DNA from: Desulfobacteraceae bacterium
GTDB taxonomy: Bacteria; Desulfobacterota; Desulfobacteria; Desulfobacterales; Desulfobacteraceae
Direction of reading: 5' to 3'
DNA: 6,731 bases
Assembly (NCBI GenBank): GCA_015486915.1
Contig: WFQS01000644.1
Coordinates: 1 to 6,731, forward strand
In this document: piece after piece, positions 4,904 through 6,731 of the stretch
Layout: each line of letters starts with the position of its first letter
Numbering within the stretch: the first letter of the stretch is position 1
Translations under genes and position numbers: made by a program
Notes under the pieces: model-generated
What the model saw: the letters and a program-made list of their open reading frames with translations, nothing else
What the model was told of the DNA's origin: nothing
Database searches by the model: none

Positions 4904-6222
4904 TATCTTGATTTTACCTTATAAATCTCTTTTGACCTGTCCTGTAAAAAAACTTTTTTGAATTTTTCTTTGCCGGCAGCCGTTTCAAAGGCCTGATACC
5001 CTATTTCAATGCAGTCATGGCATGCATTGCGGGGGATGTGCACGGCAAGAACATGAAGACCCGGCGAGGCTGATGAATCTATAACAACGGTTCCGGAGCA
5101 CTCTCTGCAAATCCTCACCCTTTCCTTCTGCCTTTCAAATATATTATCTGTATCGTAAAAAATTTCCCTGTGTCTTTCCTGGATCTGGCCGTGTTTCCCG
5201 GCCTTTTCCCTTAATTCCTGCCTCTGTGCAAAGTACCTGTTGACAAGGTCAGAAACTTTTTTGATCTTTTCCGTTACAAAATCGGACTGTTTGAGTTTTT
5301 CAGGATCATAATCAGGTTCAACAACCCTTGAGTAATCTATTCCGGCCATGGCAAGTATGATTCCAAGATTAACATAGGGAAGCGCGCCCTCAATGGAATA
5401 TCCGCCTTCAAGCACAGCAATGTCAGGCTTTAAAAGCGTTGTAAGCTCTGCATAACCCTGGGCTGAAAATTTCATGTTTGTCAAAGGATCCGTATAGTGA
5501 TTATCCTGGCCTGCTGAATTAATAATCAGATCGGGCTTGAATTCTTCAAGTATCGGCAGCACTGTATTTCTTACAACGTACAGATATCCTTCCGTTGAAG
5601 TCCCGGGCGGTAAAGGAATATTTATATTTGAACCCTTTGCATTGGGGCCTCCAAGCTCTTCGGGAAACCCTGAACCGGGATAAAGCGTTCTTCCGTCCTG
5701 GTGCATGGATATAAACAGAGTATCCGGATCATGCCAGTAAATATCATTGGTGCCGTCTCCGTGGTGGCAGTCCGTATCCACGATGGCAACTTTTTTTACA
5801 TTGAAATTATCCCTTAAATATTCCACCATCACAGCTTCCATGTTGATGTGGCAGAATCCTCTTCCGCCGTGCACCACGCGCATGGCATGATGACCCGGGG
5901 GACGTACCAGGGCAAAACCGTTTTTTATCTCCTTTTTCATCACAGCCCTGGCAATGGCAGTGGCGCCTCCTGCACCGATGAGGTGTGATTGTGTTGTAAC
6001 ACTTTCTTCATCGGGAACACAGAAATGAACCCGTCTGATATCATCAATTGTTATAAGGTCAGGATTGTACTCTTCTATGCCATCAATATCAAAGACCCCT
6101 TCCTCCGTTACCTGGTCCTGGGTGTACAAAAGTCTTTCTTCCCTTTCAGGGTGAGTTGGATCTATTGCCCAGTCAAATGCGGGGAAAAATACAAGACCTG
6201 TTCTGTTTTTTGCTTTTAACAT
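4903..6222 (-). CDS. histone deacetylase / acetylpolyamine amidohydrolase family protein with C-terminal CxxC-CxxC domain
   Basis: This is a zinc-dependent amidohydrolase of the arginase-deacetylase fold, 439 residues. The catalytic set is complete: the His-His pair H111-H112 in RPPGHHA, zinc ligands D151 and H153 in DTDCHHGDGT, third ligand D240 in NSAGQD, and the transition-state tyrosine Y275 in LEGGY. Residues about 1-300 make the deacetylase domain. Residues about 305-365 are charged and probably helical. The tail has C372, C375, C401 and C404 (CRECSG and CHDC), a likely zinc ribbon or knuckle not found in simple AcuC or APAH enzymes. The substrate cannot be read from sequence: acetyl-lysine, acetylpolyamine or another amide are all possible. 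The ATG at 6222 overlaps by one base the TAA of the HyuA-type gene, with GGAG 11 bases upstream, implying coupled translation. No signal peptide is seen, so it is probably cytosolic. Confidence 0.9.
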   Translation of the reverse strand: MLKAKNRTGLVFFPAFDWAIDPTHPEREERLLYTQDQVTEEGVFDIDGIEEYNPDLITIDDIRRVHFCVPDEESVTTQSHLIGAGGATAIARAVMKKEIKNGFALVRPPGHHAMRVVHGGRGFCHINMEAVMVEYLRDNFNVKKVAIVDTDCHHGDGTNDIYWHDPDTLFISMHQDGRTLYPGSGFPEELGGPNAKGSNINIPLPPGTSTEGYLYVVRNTVLPILEEFKPDLIINSAGQDNHYTDPLTNMKFSAQGYAELTTLLKPDIAVLEGGYSIEGALPYVNLGIILAMAGIDYSRVVEPDYDPEKLKQSDFVTEKIKKVSDLVNRYFAQRQELREKAGKHGQIQERHREIFYDTDNIFERQKERVRICRECSGTVVIDSSASPGLHVLAVHIPRNACHDCIEIGYQAFETAAGKEKFKKVFLQDRSKEIYKVKSR

Positions 6223-6731
6223 TATATTTTCTTCTCCCCCTTTATATTATCTTTCCCGCTGGATTGCCCGCATATGTTGCGAAATCTTCTGATAAGTCCC
6301 GGCATCACCTGCATTTTTGTCTTAAAAATTTTACCCTTTGGAACAAAATTTCTTACAATATTAAATTTCTGGAACTCAATGGTTTCAACTTCAATATTAT
6401 CTGGATCAGAGCCCGACTCAATGGCTTTGGTTTTCAACAGTGAAAGCGCAGTTTTGCGGACATTTTCTTCGGAATAATCTTTTGGAACGGATGCCTTGAA
6501 ATTTTCACCCGGCGAAACGGCAAACCCCTGTTCCGTATCAACAAGTAAAGACACTTCGCATGTTGTCCTTGCAGCAGCAGCTCCAATGGCGTTTGCCACG
6601 CTTGAGCATGGTACTACCTGGGTTTCAATACCTGAAAGGTCCTCGATTTCCCCTGCACAATACCTCGCCGGTCCTCCCAAAAGAAGTATTTTTTCGGGTT
6701 TGATTTTATAACCCTGCAAAAATTCATGCAC
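6222..6731 (-). CDS. hydantoinase/oxoprolinase (HyuA) family protein, C-terminal fragment
   Basis: The frame is open to the window edge at 6731 and stops at 6224-6222, giving the last 169 residues of a longer protein (family members are usually about 550-700 residues). The recognisable part is the ASKHA-type ending of the hydantoinase/oxoprolinase domain: ILLLGGPARYCAGEIEDL (residues 15-32 here), VVPCSSVANAIGAAAARTT (39-57) and EVSLLVDTEQG (59-69). Known members hydrolyse cyclic amides such as hydantoins or 5-oxoproline with ATP, or act as ATP-using subunits of ketone carboxylases. Residues beyond about 80 are a less conserved tail ending in a basic stretch. The apparent first codon (GTG at 6731) is an edge effect and not a start. 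Overlap with the downstream deacetylase gene suggests a shared pathway. The partner subunit (HyuB type) is not visible. Confidence 0.82.
   Translation of the reverse strand: MHEFLQGYKIKPEKILLLGGPARYCAGEIEDLSGIETQVVPCSSVANAIGAAAARTTCEVSLLVDTEQGFAVSPGENFKASVPKDYSEENVRKTALSLLKTKAIESGSDPDNIEVETIEFQKFNIVRNFVPKGKIFKTKMQVMPGLIRRFRNICGQSSGKDNIKGEKKI

Noticed and set aside
4903..6222. Naming the deacetylase AcuC or acetylpolyamine amidohydrolase (AphA)
   Set aside because: The catalytic residues fit the whole family, but no acetoin genes are nearby and the cysteine tail differs from both. A specific name would be unsupported.
6156..6731. Plus-strand frames opposite the HyuA-type gene
   Set aside because: They are short, mutually overlapping, without ribosome sites and antisense to a recognisable conserved domain.
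1..6731. CRISPR array, transposon ends, tRNA genes or phage genes
   Set aside because: I scanned for regularly spaced repeats, terminal inverted repeats with transposase motifs and tRNA-like cloverleaf signals, and saw none.

Overview
The window looks like chromosomal DNA from a Gram-negative anaerobe, most likely a sulfate-reducing Desulfobacterota (Desulfobacterales-like). This is an inference from moderate-to-low GC, a selenocysteine-containing SelD, the F0 ATPase gene order atpZ-atpI-atpB, and the style of the EpmA and HyuA-type proteins. No RNA gene, insertion sequence, CRISPR array or replication origin is visible, and no gene-free stretch reaches 300 bases.

Every convincing gene lies on the minus strand, so transcription runs from high to low coordinates. 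(1) 6731-4903: the C-terminal part of a hydantoinase/oxoprolinase (HyuA-type) protein, whose stop overlaps by one base the start of a histone-deacetylase-family amidohydrolase with a complete zinc site and an added four-cysteine tail. The two are probably translationally coupled. (2) 4812-3760: epmA, the EF-P lysine ligase, with an unusual serine-rich insert. (3) 3702-3308: a HipB/y4mF-type HTH regulator followed, in an overlapping frame, by a 38-codon fragment resembling a collapsed hipA toxin gene. (4) 3300-2404: pgeF (YfiH family), carrying an insert with a 27-bp duplication. (5) 2354-1308: selD, whose codon 17 is an in-frame UGA followed by a hairpin with bacterial SECIS character. The real gene is therefore 34 codons longer than a standard start-to-stop reading gives. 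(6) 1214-1: atpZ, atpI and the first 192 codons of atpB, the beginning of an F0 ATP synthase operon.

Most of this is housekeeping: energy coupling, selenium metabolism, translation-factor modification and peptidoglycan editing. The less ordinary parts are the self-encoded selenocysteine of SelD, the decayed toxin-antitoxin-like locus between epmA and pgeF, the HyuA/deacetylase pair, and a 15-base box found at the same distance upstream of both atpZ and epmA. I do not see clear evidence for a wholly new system. The HyuA/deacetylase pair is the best candidate for an uncharacterised pathway.
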